A DNA stretch of 64,000 nt, taken from SGZJ01 sp949372955 (GTDB taxonomy: Bacteria; Bacteroidota; Bacteroidia; Flavobacteriales; Flavobacteriaceae). A program made the position numbers and the translations under genes. Where the stretch lies: positions 1 through 64,000 of the forward strand of contig CASIAX010000001.1 of the NCBI GenBank assembly GCA_949372955.1. The letters run 5' to 3'. How positions within the stretch are numbered: position 1 is the stretch's first letter; each line of letters begins with the position of its first letter. Positions 1 to 8,421 of this stretch are shown here, one piece after another. The notes beneath the pieces are model-generated. The model was not told the origin of the DNA. It saw only the letters and a list, made by a program, of their open reading frames with translations, and did not search any database.

Positions 1-637
1 TACTTAGGTTAATTGGGTTAGGGATCATACCTAAATACTTGATCTCTTCTTTTAATGGAATATGATAATCTAAATCCGAGCTTATAACACCTTTTATATT
101 TTTATAAATATATTCGTGAAGGTTTTTGAAATGTTTATTATTATATTTTAAAATGTGGCGATAGCTATTTTTTAGTTTTTTATTATTAAAGTATGGAGTT
201 AATATTGAATATCTAAAATTTTTATTCAAAGCATATTGAATGCTTTTAAAATCTGTGCCACAAGAAAGTAAAAATATATTCTTGTTATTGTTTTTAATTA
301 TTTTTATCAACTTTACTTCTAAAATAGGAGTTGTTTTAAAGGAATTTTCATTTACTAACTGTACAATATCAAATCCTTTTAATTTTTTAATTTTAAAAAA
401 TGTTTTAATACCTATCTCAATATCATTAAGACTTACTTTGAATATTTTATCAATTATTTTTGCTATAAATTTAAAAATAGGGATTTCAAAAAATGTTGAT
501 TTTATTAAAATATCAACTGGGTATCTTTTAAACCCATCACCCGTACCCAATAAAGTAACTGTATGCCCGTTTAATTGTAGACCATCTTTTAGAGAATTAT
601 GAAGTCCACTATATTCACCTATTAATAGAATTTTCAT
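1..637 (-). CDS. Glycosyltransferase, GT-B type, partial (C-terminus outside window)
   Basis: The minus strand is open from an ATG at 637 through base 1 with no stop, so about 212 N-terminal residues are present and the rest lies beyond the window. The protein begins MKILLIGEYSGLHNSL and continues with a glycine-rich LNGHTVTLLGTGDG stretch, the usual first Rossmann strand and loop of GT-B glycosyltransferases. A later FDIVQLVNE segment fits the same fold. It is divergent from the glycosyltransferase at 672, with only 34 bases between the two starts. A role in surface polysaccharide assembly is inferred from the neighbours; donor and acceptor cannot be told. Confidence 0.7.
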   Translation of the reverse strand, partial: MKILLIGEYSGLHNSLKDGLQLNGHTVTLLGTGDGFKRYPVDILIKSTFFEIPIFKFIAKIIDKIFKVSLNDIEIGIKTFFKIKKLKGFDIVQLVNENSFKTTPILEVKLIKIIKNNNKNIFLLSCGTDFKSIQYALNKNFRYSILTPYFNNKKLKNSYRHILKYNNKHFKNLHEYIYKNIKGVISSDLDYHIPLKEEIKYLGMIPNPINLS

Positions 638-671
638 TAATTTATCTACATTTGTTTCAAATATAATTTTA

Positions 672-1502
672 ATGAGTAATGTAAACAACAAAAATATTAG
701 TTTAGAAATTTTAATTTCTACGAAACAAAGAGATAATCTTGATTTCTTACATAATATCTTTGTGAATAATAATTCTCATTCTAATTCTGTCTTAATTATA
801 AATCAAACGGAGAATATTAACTTTTCTTGTCCATCTACTGGCAAAATTAAATTAATTAATAAAAATGAAATTGGTTTATCAAAAAGTAGAAACTTAGCAA
901 TTCATAGCTCTACTGCAGATATATGTTTATTAGCAGATGATGATGTAGTTTACGAAAAAGATTTTGATAAAATTATTCTTAATGCTTTTTCTAATAATCC
1001 AAATGCAGATATTATAACCTTTATGATGAAGGATTTTGATGGTAAACTATTTAAAAAATACCCCAAGAAGAAACTTCACGATAAAAAAACTTTAAACTCT
1101 GTTAATTCAGTTGTTATTGCATTTAAAAGAGATTCTATTATTTTTAACAATATTAAATTTGATAATAACTTCGGGCTTGGATCTATATTTCAAACAGCCG
1201 ATGAGTATATCTTTTTGAGAGATGCTATGGATTCAAATCTTAATATAATTTTTCAAAATGATGTAATTTTATCTCACGATATTATCAGTTCAGGAAAAGA
1301 TGTTGGAAGTGATAGAATTTTATTTGCTAAAGGTGCTTTGTTTTACAAGTATTATAATTTTTTTTCTTTTTTTAAGTTAGTCCACTATGTTTATTTAATG
1401 TTTATATTTAAACATATTAGCGTTACAGAAATAATACCTAAATATTTAACTGGACTTAAGGGGATTTTTCAATTTATAAAAGTGAATAATGAAAAGAAGT
1501 AG
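672..1502 (+). CDS. Glycosyltransferase family 2 protein
   Basis: 276 residues. The N-terminal half looks like a GT-A nucleotide-sugar binding domain: a strand LEILISTKQR, the GLSKSRNLAI motif near residues 68-77 (typical of GT2 enzymes), and LLADDDVVYEKDF with the acidic metal-binding DDD at about residues 89-91. The C-terminal part is hydrophobic around residues 225-250 and may lie at the membrane. It probably transfers a sugar during O-antigen or exopolysaccharide synthesis at the inner membrane; substrate unknown. Its end overlaps the next gene by 14 bases, so the two are likely co-transcribed and translationally coupled. Confidence 0.82.
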   Translation: MSNVNNKNISLEILISTKQRDNLDFLHNIFVNNNSHSNSVLIINQTENINFSCPSTGKIKLINKNEIGLSKSRNLAIHSSTADICLLADDDVVYEKDFDKIILNAFSNNPNADIITFMMKDFDGKLFKKYPKKKLHDKKTLNSVNSVVIAFKRDSIIFNNIKFDNNFGLGSIFQTADEYIFLRDAMDSNLNIIFQNDVILSHDIISSGKDVGSDRILFAKGALFYKYYNFFSFFKLVHYVYLMFIFKHISVTEIIPKYLTGLKGIFQFIKVNNEKK

Positions 1503-1902
1503 TATTGAAGATGTTTTTGAAATAAAAATACCAAAAATAGTTTCCCCTGAAGGTATGGGTTCATTGTCTTTTGTTGAAAATGAAATTGTTCCTTTTTCTA
1601 TTAAGCGTGTATATTATTTATATGATGTCCCAGAAAATGGCGAAAGAGGAGGGCACGCACACAAAGATTTATCTCAAGTATTATTTGCTTTAAATGGAAG
1701 TTTTGATTTACTGATAGATGACGGTTTTAATAGTAAGGTTATTACTTTAAGTAGTCCAAATGTTGGTTTTTTCTTACCCAAAGGCATATGGAGAGAAATG
1801 AATAATTTTTCAAAAGATTCTGTTTGTCTTGTTTTAGCTTCAAAGAGTTATGATGAACAAGACTATATTAGAGATTATGAAGATTTTAAAAAATCTTTAT
1901 AA
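1489..1902 (+). CDS. FdtA/QdtA-like sugar 3,4-ketoisomerase, cupin (WxcM-like)
   Basis: 137 residues, one cupin domain. The motif RGGHAHKDLSQVLFALNG (about residues 53-70) is the hallmark of the FdtA/QdtA/WxcM family, in which the histidines act in isomerising dTDP-4-keto-6-deoxy-glucose to a 3-keto sugar on the way to amino deoxy sugars such as Fuc3NAc or Qui3NAc. The length matches stand-alone family members (about 135-140). The start overlaps the preceding glycosyltransferase by 14 bases. The usual partner aminotransferase and acetyltransferase are not in the window and may lie to the left. Function is family-level inference; some homologues are acyltransferase-linked or uncharacterised. 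Confidence 0.85.
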   Translation: MKRSSIEDVFEIKIPKIVSPEGMGSLSFVENEIVPFSIKRVYYLYDVPENGERGGHAHKDLSQVLFALNGSFDLLIDDGFNSKVITLSSPNVGFFLPKGIWREMNNFSKDSVCLVLASKSYDEQDYIRDYEDFKKSL

Positions 1903-2781
1903 TTATTTTATACTACACAAATAGGAAAGTCGGTATAAATCAAATAATAACAGACTAGGCTTAGCGCCCAACAGATTAGATTCAATACTTTTTGAAAATA
2001 AGTTAATAATAGCAGTTGTAATTTTTCTTAGCCCTAAAAAACTTAGTACATTATAGTATTTTAAAATAGTGATATCGTTCTGGCCAATTAATTTATTTCT
2101 TTTTAAATAATGTAAGCTTTTTAACGCTTTTTTAGTTTTAGTTAAAAATTTTAAATTCTCATCCAAACCATGGTGATTAACTTCGTTGTCAATATGATTT
2201 ATAGAAATTAAATTATTTTTCAATAATGCTCCAAACAAATAATCCATTCCGTAACTATCACTTTTTATTTGTTTATTGATTGACTTAAACACATTTTTCT
2301 TAATTAAGAAATTAGATGATATGGTATATTTATAAGGATTTTTATTTCTTAATTCACTTGGTATTTGTTCCCTAAATTTTCCGAATGTCTGCCTTAAACT
2401 TCTTGAGTTTATTATTTTATCTTCATAGTAAAAACCACCAAAAGTAACTTCAAAATCTTTTTTTATTTGATTTGTATATATCTCCAGGAAATTACTGTTA
2501 AGTGGAATAACATCTACATCAATAAATAAAAGCCAATCGTATTGAGCTTTATCCGCTAATAGTTGTCTGTTGGCAGATCTTCCTATGTTTTTTTTACTTT
2601 CAAAAAACTTGCAATTAGTAAGTGTGTTTATTTTTTGATTGGTTTCATTTAAATTAGAAAAAGATGCATCATCGATACAGATAATTTCAAAAATCACTCC
2701 AAGAGTCAATGCCTGCTTTTCTAAGATGCAAATTAGATTGAATGCGTTATAGTTATAACAAGGGATTAAAATTGAAATCAT
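1903..2781 (-). CDS. Glycosyltransferase family 2 protein
   Basis: 292 residues. It starts MISILIPCYNYN, the standard GT2 first strand, followed by EIICIDDAS (about 42-50), the NIGRSANRQLL motif (about 65-75) and the DxD motif IDVDVIP (DVD at about 88-90) that holds the metal and nucleotide sugar. It is convergent with the FdtA-like gene (they abut at 1902/1903), and its start overlaps the ftsE stop by 4 bases, so it is read as the second gene of an ftsE-led operon. Cytoplasmic or peripheral to the inner membrane; acceptor unknown. Confidence 0.85.
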   Translation of the reverse strand: MISILIPCYNYNAFNLICILEKQALTLGVIFEIICIDDASFSNLNETNQKINTLTNCKFFESKKNIGRSANRQLLADKAQYDWLLFIDVDVIPLNSNFLEIYTNQIKKDFEVTFGGFYYEDKIINSRSLRQTFGKFREQIPSELRNKNPYKYTISSNFLIKKNVFKSINKQIKSDSYGMDYLFGALLKNNLISINHIDNEVNHHGLDENLKFLTKTKKALKSLHYLKRNKLIGQNDITILKYYNVLSFLGLRKITTAIINLFSKSIESNLLGAKPSLLLFDLYRLSYLCSIK

Positions 2782-3482
2782 TCGTATATGTTTTCAATAC
2801 TCATACCAGTAATGTCAATTTCATTTATTGATTTGTTATTACATAAAAGTGTTTTGTGTGGATACTTTTTTATCATCATAAAGTCATGAGTAGCCATAAG
2901 AATTGTATTTCCTTTCTTATTTAATTCTAATAACAAGTTCATGATTTCCAAGCTGGTTTTTGGATCTAAATTTCCAGTCGGTTCATCTGCTATTATTAAA
3001 TCTGGACTATTTAGTAATGCTCTAGATATTGCTACTTTTTGCTTTTGACCACCTGATAATTGGTGAGGTAGCTTAAAAATCAAATCCTTTATTTTTACAA
3101 TTTCTAGTACTTCATTGATTCTATTTTTTATCTTTTTTTTATCACTCCACTCTGTTGCTTCTAAAACAAATTTTAAGTTATCAAAAACAGATCTGTCCTG
3201 AAGAAGATTAAAGTCTTGAAAAACAACACCTAGCTTTCTTCTTAAAAATGGTATTTTTTTCTCCTTTAGGTCTTTTAATGTAAATCCACCAACTGAAATG
3301 AATCCTTTTTTTAATTTTAAATCTGCGTAGAGAGTTTTTATTAGACTACTTTTTCCAGAGCCAGTCTTGCCTATAAGATAAATAAAGTCCCCTTTATTAA
3401 TATTAATATTAATATTTTCTAAGATAATTTCGTCTTGTTGATATATAGAAACCTTATCTATATTTAATATGCTTGTACTCAT
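2778..3482 (-). CDS. ftsE: ABC transporter ATP-binding protein, FtsE family
   Basis: 234 residues, a single nucleotide-binding domain. Walker A GKTGSGKS at about 38-45, Q-loop VVFQDFNLL, signature LSGGQKQKVAISRAL, Walker B DLIIADEPTGNLD and the switch histidine in MATHD are all present. PFLRRKLGVVFQDFNLL is characteristic of FtsE, which pairs with FtsX to control peptidoglycan hydrolases at division. No FtsX lies next to it, as is common in Bacteroidota; the FtsX-like protein at 6128 looks more like a LolC/E-type permease. It shares 4 bases with the downstream glycosyltransferase. An ftsE-glycosyltransferase pairing recurs in Flavobacteriia (from memory). Confidence 0.85.
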   Translation of the reverse strand: MSTSILNIDKVSIYQQDEIILENINININKGDFIYLIGKTGSGKSSLIKTLYADLKLKKGFISVGGFTLKDLKEKKIPFLRRKLGVVFQDFNLLQDRSVFDNLKFVLEATEWSDKKKIKNRINEVLEIVKIKDLIFKLPHQLSGGQKQKVAISRALLNSPDLIIADEPTGNLDPKTSLEIMNLLLELNKKGNTILMATHDFMMIKKYPHKTLLCNNKSINEIDITGMSIENIYE

Positions 3483-3548
3483 AATATAAATATAATACTT
3501 AATTGTATTATTTTAGCAAAGAGATGTTTTTTTAATAGTAACAAATAC

Positions 3549-4049
3549 ATGAAAGATAAAATTGAAAATATTGCTAAGTTATCTAAACTTAATTTCAAGG
3601 AAAATACTTCTTTTTTTAAGAAATTAAAAAAAAAACTACCAAAGCAGTTTGATTATTTAATGATTGATATTCATGATGATGAATTCTCAAAAACTAATTG
3701 TCTAGATTGTGCGAATTGTTGTAAGACAACTAGTCCAATTTTCACTTCAAAAGATATTTCAAGCATTTCTAAGCATTTACATCTTAAAATTGATAAGTTC
3801 GTTTCTCAGTATTTAACTATGGACTCGGATAATGATTATGTTTTAAAGGGGTCTCCTTGTACTTTTTTAAATGAAGATAATAGTTGTTTCATATACGAGC
3901 ATAGACCTAAAGCATGTAGAGAATACCCACATACAAACAGAAAAGATTTTCATAAAATATCAGATTTAACCATGAAAAACATAGAAATATGTCCAGCAGC
4001 ATTTAATATCGTTGAGAAATTGAAGTCAACTTTAAAAGATAATACTTAA
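3549..4049 (+). CDS. YkgJ family cysteine cluster protein
   Basis: 166 residues. The cysteine pattern is clear: CLDCANCCKTT at about residues 51-61, PCTFLNEDNSCFIYEHRPKAC at about 104-124, and a last Cys in EICPAAF. This is the YkgJ/CxxCxxCC family, thought to bind zinc or an Fe-S cluster; the biochemical role is not established. No signal peptide, so cytoplasmic. It is divergent from ftsE and followed after 3 bases by the sterol desaturase reading frame, so the two are likely in one transcript. Confidence 0.85.
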   Translation: MKDKIENIAKLSKLNFKENTSFFKKLKKKLPKQFDYLMIDIHDDEFSKTNCLDCANCCKTTSPIFTSKDISSISKHLHLKIDKFVSQYLTMDSDNDYVLKGSPCTFLNEDNSCFIYEHRPKACREYPHTNRKDFHKISDLTMKNIEICPAAFNIVEKLKSTLKDNT

Positions 4050-4052
4050 AAT

Positions 4053-4878
4053 ATGGAATCAATTTTATTGTATTTTGAAAATATTCCTACTCTACACAGA
4101 AGCTTAATTTTGGTACTTGGAATTTCATTTTTTTGGATGCTTAGAAGGTATTCTTCCTTTAATGAATTTTAAGTATAATAAGACTGTCCACGCTTTACCA
4201 AATTTATTTTTCACACTCACAACTATCATTATCAACTTTAGCTTAGCTTTTTTGTTAATCACTTGCTCTGACTGGGTAGTTGAAAACAACTTTGGAATTA
4301 TAAATTTATTATTTGCTTCAAACTTGTTACTTTATTCGGTTTTTGGAATTCTTTTATTAGATTTAATTGGAGCATATTTGCCACATTATGTTGAACATAA
4401 GTTTAAATATTTATGGATGATTCATTTGGTTCATCACACTGACCATTCTGTAGACACAACCACTGCTAACAGACACCATCCCTTAGAAAGTATAATAAGG
4501 TTTTTATTTACTCTACTAGGAGTTTTTATTATAGGAGCACCTATTGGTTTAATAATGCTATATCAATCTTTATCATTAATATCTACTCAGTTCACACATG
4601 CCAATATAAAATTATCAAAAACCTTTGATAAAAACTTATCTTATTTATTGGTTTCACCAGATATGCACAAAACTCACCATCATTATAAATTACCTTACAC
4701 AGATTCTAATTATGGCAATATTTTCTCTTTATGGGATAGATTATTTGGAACATATTTGTACTTGGAACGTGAATCTGTGAAATATGGAGTCGATACTTTT
4801 CCAGATGTAAAAATAAATTCTAGTTTGTTAGGCTTATTAAAGCAGCCTTTCCAAAAGTACAGAAAACCCAGTAATTAA
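4053..4878 (+). pseudogene. Sterol desaturase / fatty acid hydroxylase family, frameshifted near N-terminus
   Basis: Membrane-bound di-iron hydroxylase. The histidine clusters HYVEH, HLVHH, HH and HKTHHH typical of the family are present, with hydrophobic segments between them. The best start is the ATG at 4053, whose frame reads MESILLYFEN to ISFFWML and then leaves the family sequence at codon CTT 4140-4142. Dropping base A4143 gives FWMLEGILPLMNFKYNK, which matches the family; that frame then runs to the stop at 4878. So one extra base breaks the gene. A TTG at 4117 could start a shorter product, but it lacks the first membrane segment. Possible causes are sequence error, real inactivation, or +1 slippage at CTT-A. 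Confidence 0.72.
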
Positions 4879-6119
4879 TAAATCAAGTATTTAGTTCTAA
4901 TAGTTTTAAAGTCTCTCAAGCCTTTTTTCCAGCTTGATCTAATTTCCTTTTCTGAAGTGCCTTCAACAATTTGTTTTTGTAAATTTTTTGTGCCAGAGAG
5001 TTTAACAAAAAAAGAATTAAAAAACTGATCTTTGCGTGAGCTATTTTTATAACTATTAAGTAAGTATTTTAATTCAATTTTATTAAAATCAGTTTCATCA
5101 TTTAATTGTTCACCAAAGCATACTAAGTCTTGATTCTTTGGACTGTTTGATCCTGAATTTGGTTTTGGTATAAATTCATATTTGTAGATTTTATTGTTTA
5201 AAAATGGGCTACCGTAAATAGTAAATTGTTGATTAGTTCCCCTACCAACACTTATATTTGTTCCTTCGAATAAGCACAAGCTTGGGTATAAATTTATTGA
5301 TTTATCATTTGGTAAATTTGGAGATGGTTTTATTGGTAAACTATAGCTAGAATTTCTGTTATAATTTTTAATCTTAACTACTGTTAAATCGCAAAACAAA
5401 CCATCTTCTAGCCAGTTTTCTCCGTTAATCATAGTTGAATATTCCCCTATAGTCATCCCGTATACTATTGGCACTTTATGCATTCCGACAAAACTTTTAT
5501 TTTCAGTTTCAAGTACAGGACCATCAACATAATGAATATTTGGGTTGGGTCGGTCCAATACAATAAGTGGAATATTATTTAACGCACAGGCTTTCATCAC
5601 ATAGTGTAGTGTTGATATGTGAGTGTAAAACCTAACTCCAACATCTTGTATGTCAAATATCATAACATCAACACCTTTTAAGTCGCTTTCTAATAATTCG
5701 CCATATTTTCTCTTTTTCCCATGCAGTGATATTATTTCTAGTCCAGTATTTTTGTCCACATCATCAGATATATTTGCACCATTTGGTTTTTCCCCTTTGT
5801 ATCCATGCTCTGGAGTGAATATCTTAATAACATTAATATTAGAATTAAGAAGAGAATCAACTATATGGGTGTAATCTGATTGATTATCTTTATTTAGTTG
5901 GTTGAAATTAGTATGCTTTGAAGTTTTAAATATAACCGATGTGTGATTTGCAACTATACCAACATTTTTTCCAATAAGCAAGTGTTTATATTCCTGGACG
6001 CTGCCAGCTCCAACAATTATTTTATTTGTAATTTGGCTATTATTATTGTTTTTCACGGATGAGTGAGAAAAACAAATAATCGATATTGAGAAAATAAAAA
6101 ACAAACTTTTTTTAAGCAT
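4875..6119 (-). CDS. DUF1343 / exo-beta-N-acetylmuramidase NamZ family, exported
   Basis: 414 residues from the ATG at 6119. A TTG 11 codons upstream would also be in frame, but the ATG begins a clean signal peptide MLKKSLFFIFSISIICFS. Family motifs include NVGIVANHTSVI, FTPEHGYKGE (the PEHG segment is thought to hold a catalytic glutamate in characterised NamZ), DVMIFDIQDVGVRFYTH and VLDRPNPN. NamZ removes terminal N-acetylmuramic acid from peptidoglycan fragments, so a periplasmic role in cell-wall recycling is likely. Length fits the family. The stop overlaps the sterol desaturase stop by 4 bases (convergent), and the start faces the permease gene at 6128. Confidence 0.85.
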   Translation of the reverse strand: MLKKSLFFIFSISIICFSHSSVKNNNNSQITNKIIVGAGSVQEYKHLLIGKNVGIVANHTSVIFKTSKHTNFNQLNKDNQSDYTHIVDSLLNSNINVIKIFTPEHGYKGEKPNGANISDDVDKNTGLEIISLHGKKRKYGELLESDLKGVDVMIFDIQDVGVRFYTHISTLHYVMKACALNNIPLIVLDRPNPNIHYVDGPVLETENKSFVGMHKVPIVYGMTIGEYSTMINGENWLEDGLFCDLTVVKIKNYNRNSSYSLPIKPSPNLPNDKSINLYPSLCLFEGTNISVGRGTNQQFTIYGSPFLNNKIYKYEFIPKPNSGSNSPKNQDLVCFGEQLNDETDFNKIELKYLLNSYKNSSRKDQFFNSFFVKLSGTKNLQKQIVEGTSEKEIRSSWKKGLRDFKTIRTKYLIY

Positions 6120-6127
6120 AATTAATT

Positions 6128-7360
6128 TTGAAATTAGAATTTTTTTTAGCAAAACGAATTATTAGCACTAAAGCTTATAAAAGTAGTATATCGGCTCCAA
6201 TAATAAAAATTGGAATTATCGCAATTGCATTATCTGTTATTGTTATGCTAATATCAATTTCAACGGGGATAGGACTGCAAAATGAAATTAGAGACAAAAT
6301 CTCTGCTTTTAACGGCCATATAATAATTTCTAACTTTGATTCTAATAATTCAGATGAATCTAATTTACCTATTGATATAACTGAAAATTTACTTTTAAGT
6401 TTAGACTCAATTAATAATGTTAAATCAATAAATCAAACAGCTTTAAAATTTGGTATAATTAGAACTCCTGACAATTTTGATGGAGTTTTGTTCAAGGGAG
6501 TAGATAGCTCCTATAATTGGAATAATATTTCTCCTTATTTGTCCAAAGGTTTTGTCCCTGAAATATCAAAATTAACTTCTAATCAAGTACTTGTCTCAGA
6601 TAATTTATCTGAAAAATTAAATTTAAGTATCGATGATTCCTTTCAAATGATTTTTTCTAGAAATTTAGATACAAGAGCGATTATAAGAAAATTTACTATT
6701 GTTGGTTTATTTAACTCTGGTTTTAATGAAATCGATGATAATATAATTTTTGGTGATATAAAGCATTTAAGAAAAATAAATAAATGGAAAGATGATCAAT
6801 CAGGTTCTTTAGAAATCTTTATAAACGATTTTAGTCTAATTAGTGAGACTACAAAAAATATTTACTTATCAACTCCTAATCAGTATGACACTGTAAATGT
6901 GAAGCAGAAGTATTCATCCATTTTTGATTGGATTAAAATATTTGATAAAAACATTATTGCAATATTATTTATTATGGTTGTTGTATGCTCAATAAACATT
7001 ATTAGTGTATTGCTGGTTTTGATTTTGGAAAGAACCAATATGATTGGAGTTTTAAAATCACTTGGTGCTAATAATAACAGTATTAAAACAATTTTTTTAA
7101 TAATTGTCTCTTACATAATTTCTCTTGGCTTAATTATAGGTAATATACTTGGACTTGGATTACTTTTTATTCAAAAACAATTTAGTATGATAAAACTTGA
7201 TCCTGAAATATATTATACTACAGATATTCCAGTTTATTTAAGTTTTAACTATATTTTTTTGTTAAACTTATTTACTTTTTTAGTGTGTTTATTATGTGTA
7301 CTATTACCTTCTTATCTTATTTCAAAAATATCACCTATAAACTCCATTAAGTTTCGATAA
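6128..7360 (+). CDS. ABC transporter permease, LolC/LolE (FtsX/MacB) type
   Basis: 410 residues. The start is a TTG at 6128 giving MKLEFFLAKRIIS, which matches the conserved N-terminus of flavobacterial homologues; no ATG fits. Topology: one membrane segment at about 22-48, a periplasmic MacB-type core domain (about 50-265), then three C-terminal membrane segments (about 275-300, 320-345, 370-400). This arrangement is that of LolC/E subunits, which extract lipoproteins from the inner membrane with LolD. The motif ERTNMIGVLKSLGANN is the cytoplasmic coupling loop. The ATPase is not adjacent. The start region is divergent from the NamZ-like gene, only 8 bases away. Confidence 0.8.
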   Translation: MKLEFFLAKRIISTKAYKSSISAPIIKIGIIAIALSVIVMLISISTGIGLQNEIRDKISAFNGHIIISNFDSNNSDESNLPIDITENLLLSLDSINNVKSINQTALKFGIIRTPDNFDGVLFKGVDSSYNWNNISPYLSKGFVPEISKLTSNQVLVSDNLSEKLNLSIDDSFQMIFSRNLDTRAIIRKFTIVGLFNSGFNEIDDNIIFGDIKHLRKINKWKDDQSGSLEIFINDFSLISETTKNIYLSTPNQYDTVNVKQKYSSIFDWIKIFDKNIIAILFIMVVVCSINIISVLLVLILERTNMIGVLKSLGANNNSIKTIFLIIVSYIISLGLIIGNILGLGLLFIQKQFSMIKLDPEIYYTTDIPVYLSFNYIFLLNLFTFLVCLLCVLLPSYLISKISPINSIKFR

Positions 7361-7383
7361 TAAATATTTGCAATTTTGAGATG

Positions 7384-7413
7384 TTGCATTAAAGCTAAAT
7401 CGATATAGCTTTG
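7384..7413 (+). promoter_or_regulatory. Bacteroidota-type promoter of the cysteine synthase-like gene
   Basis: TTG at 7384-7386, a 19-base spacer, then TAGCTTTG at 7406-7413. This fits the -33 TTG and -7 TAnnTTTG consensus used by the primary sigma factor of Bacteroidota. It lies 23 bases before the start codon at 7437. Confidence 0.6.
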
Positions 7414-7436
7414 TATATTTACTTAAAAAAAAATTC

Positions 7437-8417
7437 ATGGAATATTTCGAAAATATTTTAGGTACAATTGGTAATACTCCTCTTGTTAAACTAAATAAAT
7501 TGACAAAAGACTTACCATGTCTAGTTTTAGCTAAATATGAAGCCTTAAACCCAGGTAATTCAACAAAAGACAGAATGGCACTTAAAATGATAGAAGATGC
7601 AGAAAAGCAAGGTCTTTTAAATCCAGGAGGAACTATTATTGAAGGTACTTCCGGGAACACTGGAATGGGTTTAGCCTTAGCAGCTATTATTAAAGGTTAC
7701 AAATGCATATTTGTTTTATCAGATAAGCAGTCTAAGGAAAAGATGGATATATTAAAAGCTGTAGGCGCAAAGGTTGTTGTTTGTCCAACTGATGTAGCAC
7801 CAGAAGATTCTAGATCCTATTATTCTGTTTCTAAAAGACTTGCTTCTGAGATACCAAATTCGTGGTATGTAAACCAGTACGACAATCCCAGTAATGCTGT
7901 AGCTCATTTTGAGTCTACAGGACCTGAAATATGGAATCAAACAGATGGTAAAATTACGCACTTCATAGTTGGAGTAGGGACTGGAGGGACAATATCTGGA
8001 GTTGGAAAATATTTAAAGTCAAAAAATCCAGATATAAAAATATGGGGAATTGATACATATGGCTCAGTATTTAAAAAATACCATGAAACAGGTATTTTTG
8101 ATGAAAATGAAATATATCCATACGTAACTGAAGGAATTGGAGAAGATATTTTACCTAAAAATGTTGATTTTAAAATAATAGATGGTTTTACTAAGGTCAC
8201 CGATAAAGATGCTGCTATTTACACACAAAAATTAGCTAAGGAGGAGGCAATGTTTCTTGGTAATTCTGCTGGAGCTGCTGTTAAAGGTTTAATACAGTTA
8301 AAAAGTAAATTTAATAAAGATGATGTTGTCGTAGTTTTGTTTCATGATCATGGTAGTAGATATGTTGGGAAAATGTTTAATGATGATTGGATGAAAAAAA
8401 TGGGTTACATAGAATAG
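7437..8417 (+). CDS. PLP-dependent cysteine synthase family protein (CysK/CysM/CBS catalytic type)
   Basis: 326 residues, a fold type II PLP enzyme. The PLP lysine lies in NPGNSTKDRM (K44), the substrate loop is EGTSGNTGMG (about 69-78), the phosphate-binding GVGTGGTISG is at about 178-187, and LGNSAGAA near the C-terminus closes the PLP site. It most likely makes cysteine from O-acetylserine and sulfide or acts as a cystathionine beta-synthase; sequence alone does not separate the two. No regulatory CBS domains. It has its own promoter and is followed after 4 bases by the channel gene, so they form an operon. Confidence 0.87.
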   Translation: MEYFENILGTIGNTPLVKLNKLTKDLPCLVLAKYEALNPGNSTKDRMALKMIEDAEKQGLLNPGGTIIEGTSGNTGMGLALAAIIKGYKCIFVLSDKQSKEKMDILKAVGAKVVVCPTDVAPEDSRSYYSVSKRLASEIPNSWYVNQYDNPSNAVAHFESTGPEIWNQTDGKITHFIVGVGTGGTISGVGKYLKSKNPDIKIWGIDTYGSVFKKYHETGIFDENEIYPYVTEGIGEDILPKNVDFKIIDGFTKVTDKDAAIYTQKLAKEEAMFLGNSAGAAVKGLIQLKSKFNKDDVVVVLFHDHGSRYVGKMFNDDWMKKMGYIE

Positions 8418-8421
8418 ATAT

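Noticed and set aside
240..602. 120-codon plus-strand open frame at the window start
   Set aside because: It is the reverse of the glycosyltransferase on the minus strand, which has recognisable fold motifs.
4117..4878. Shorter sterol desaturase from TTG 4117
   Set aside because: Its first ten residues (MEFHFFGCLE) are an out-of-frame reading of the true N-terminus; the frame from ATG 4053 carries the family sequence up to the extra base.
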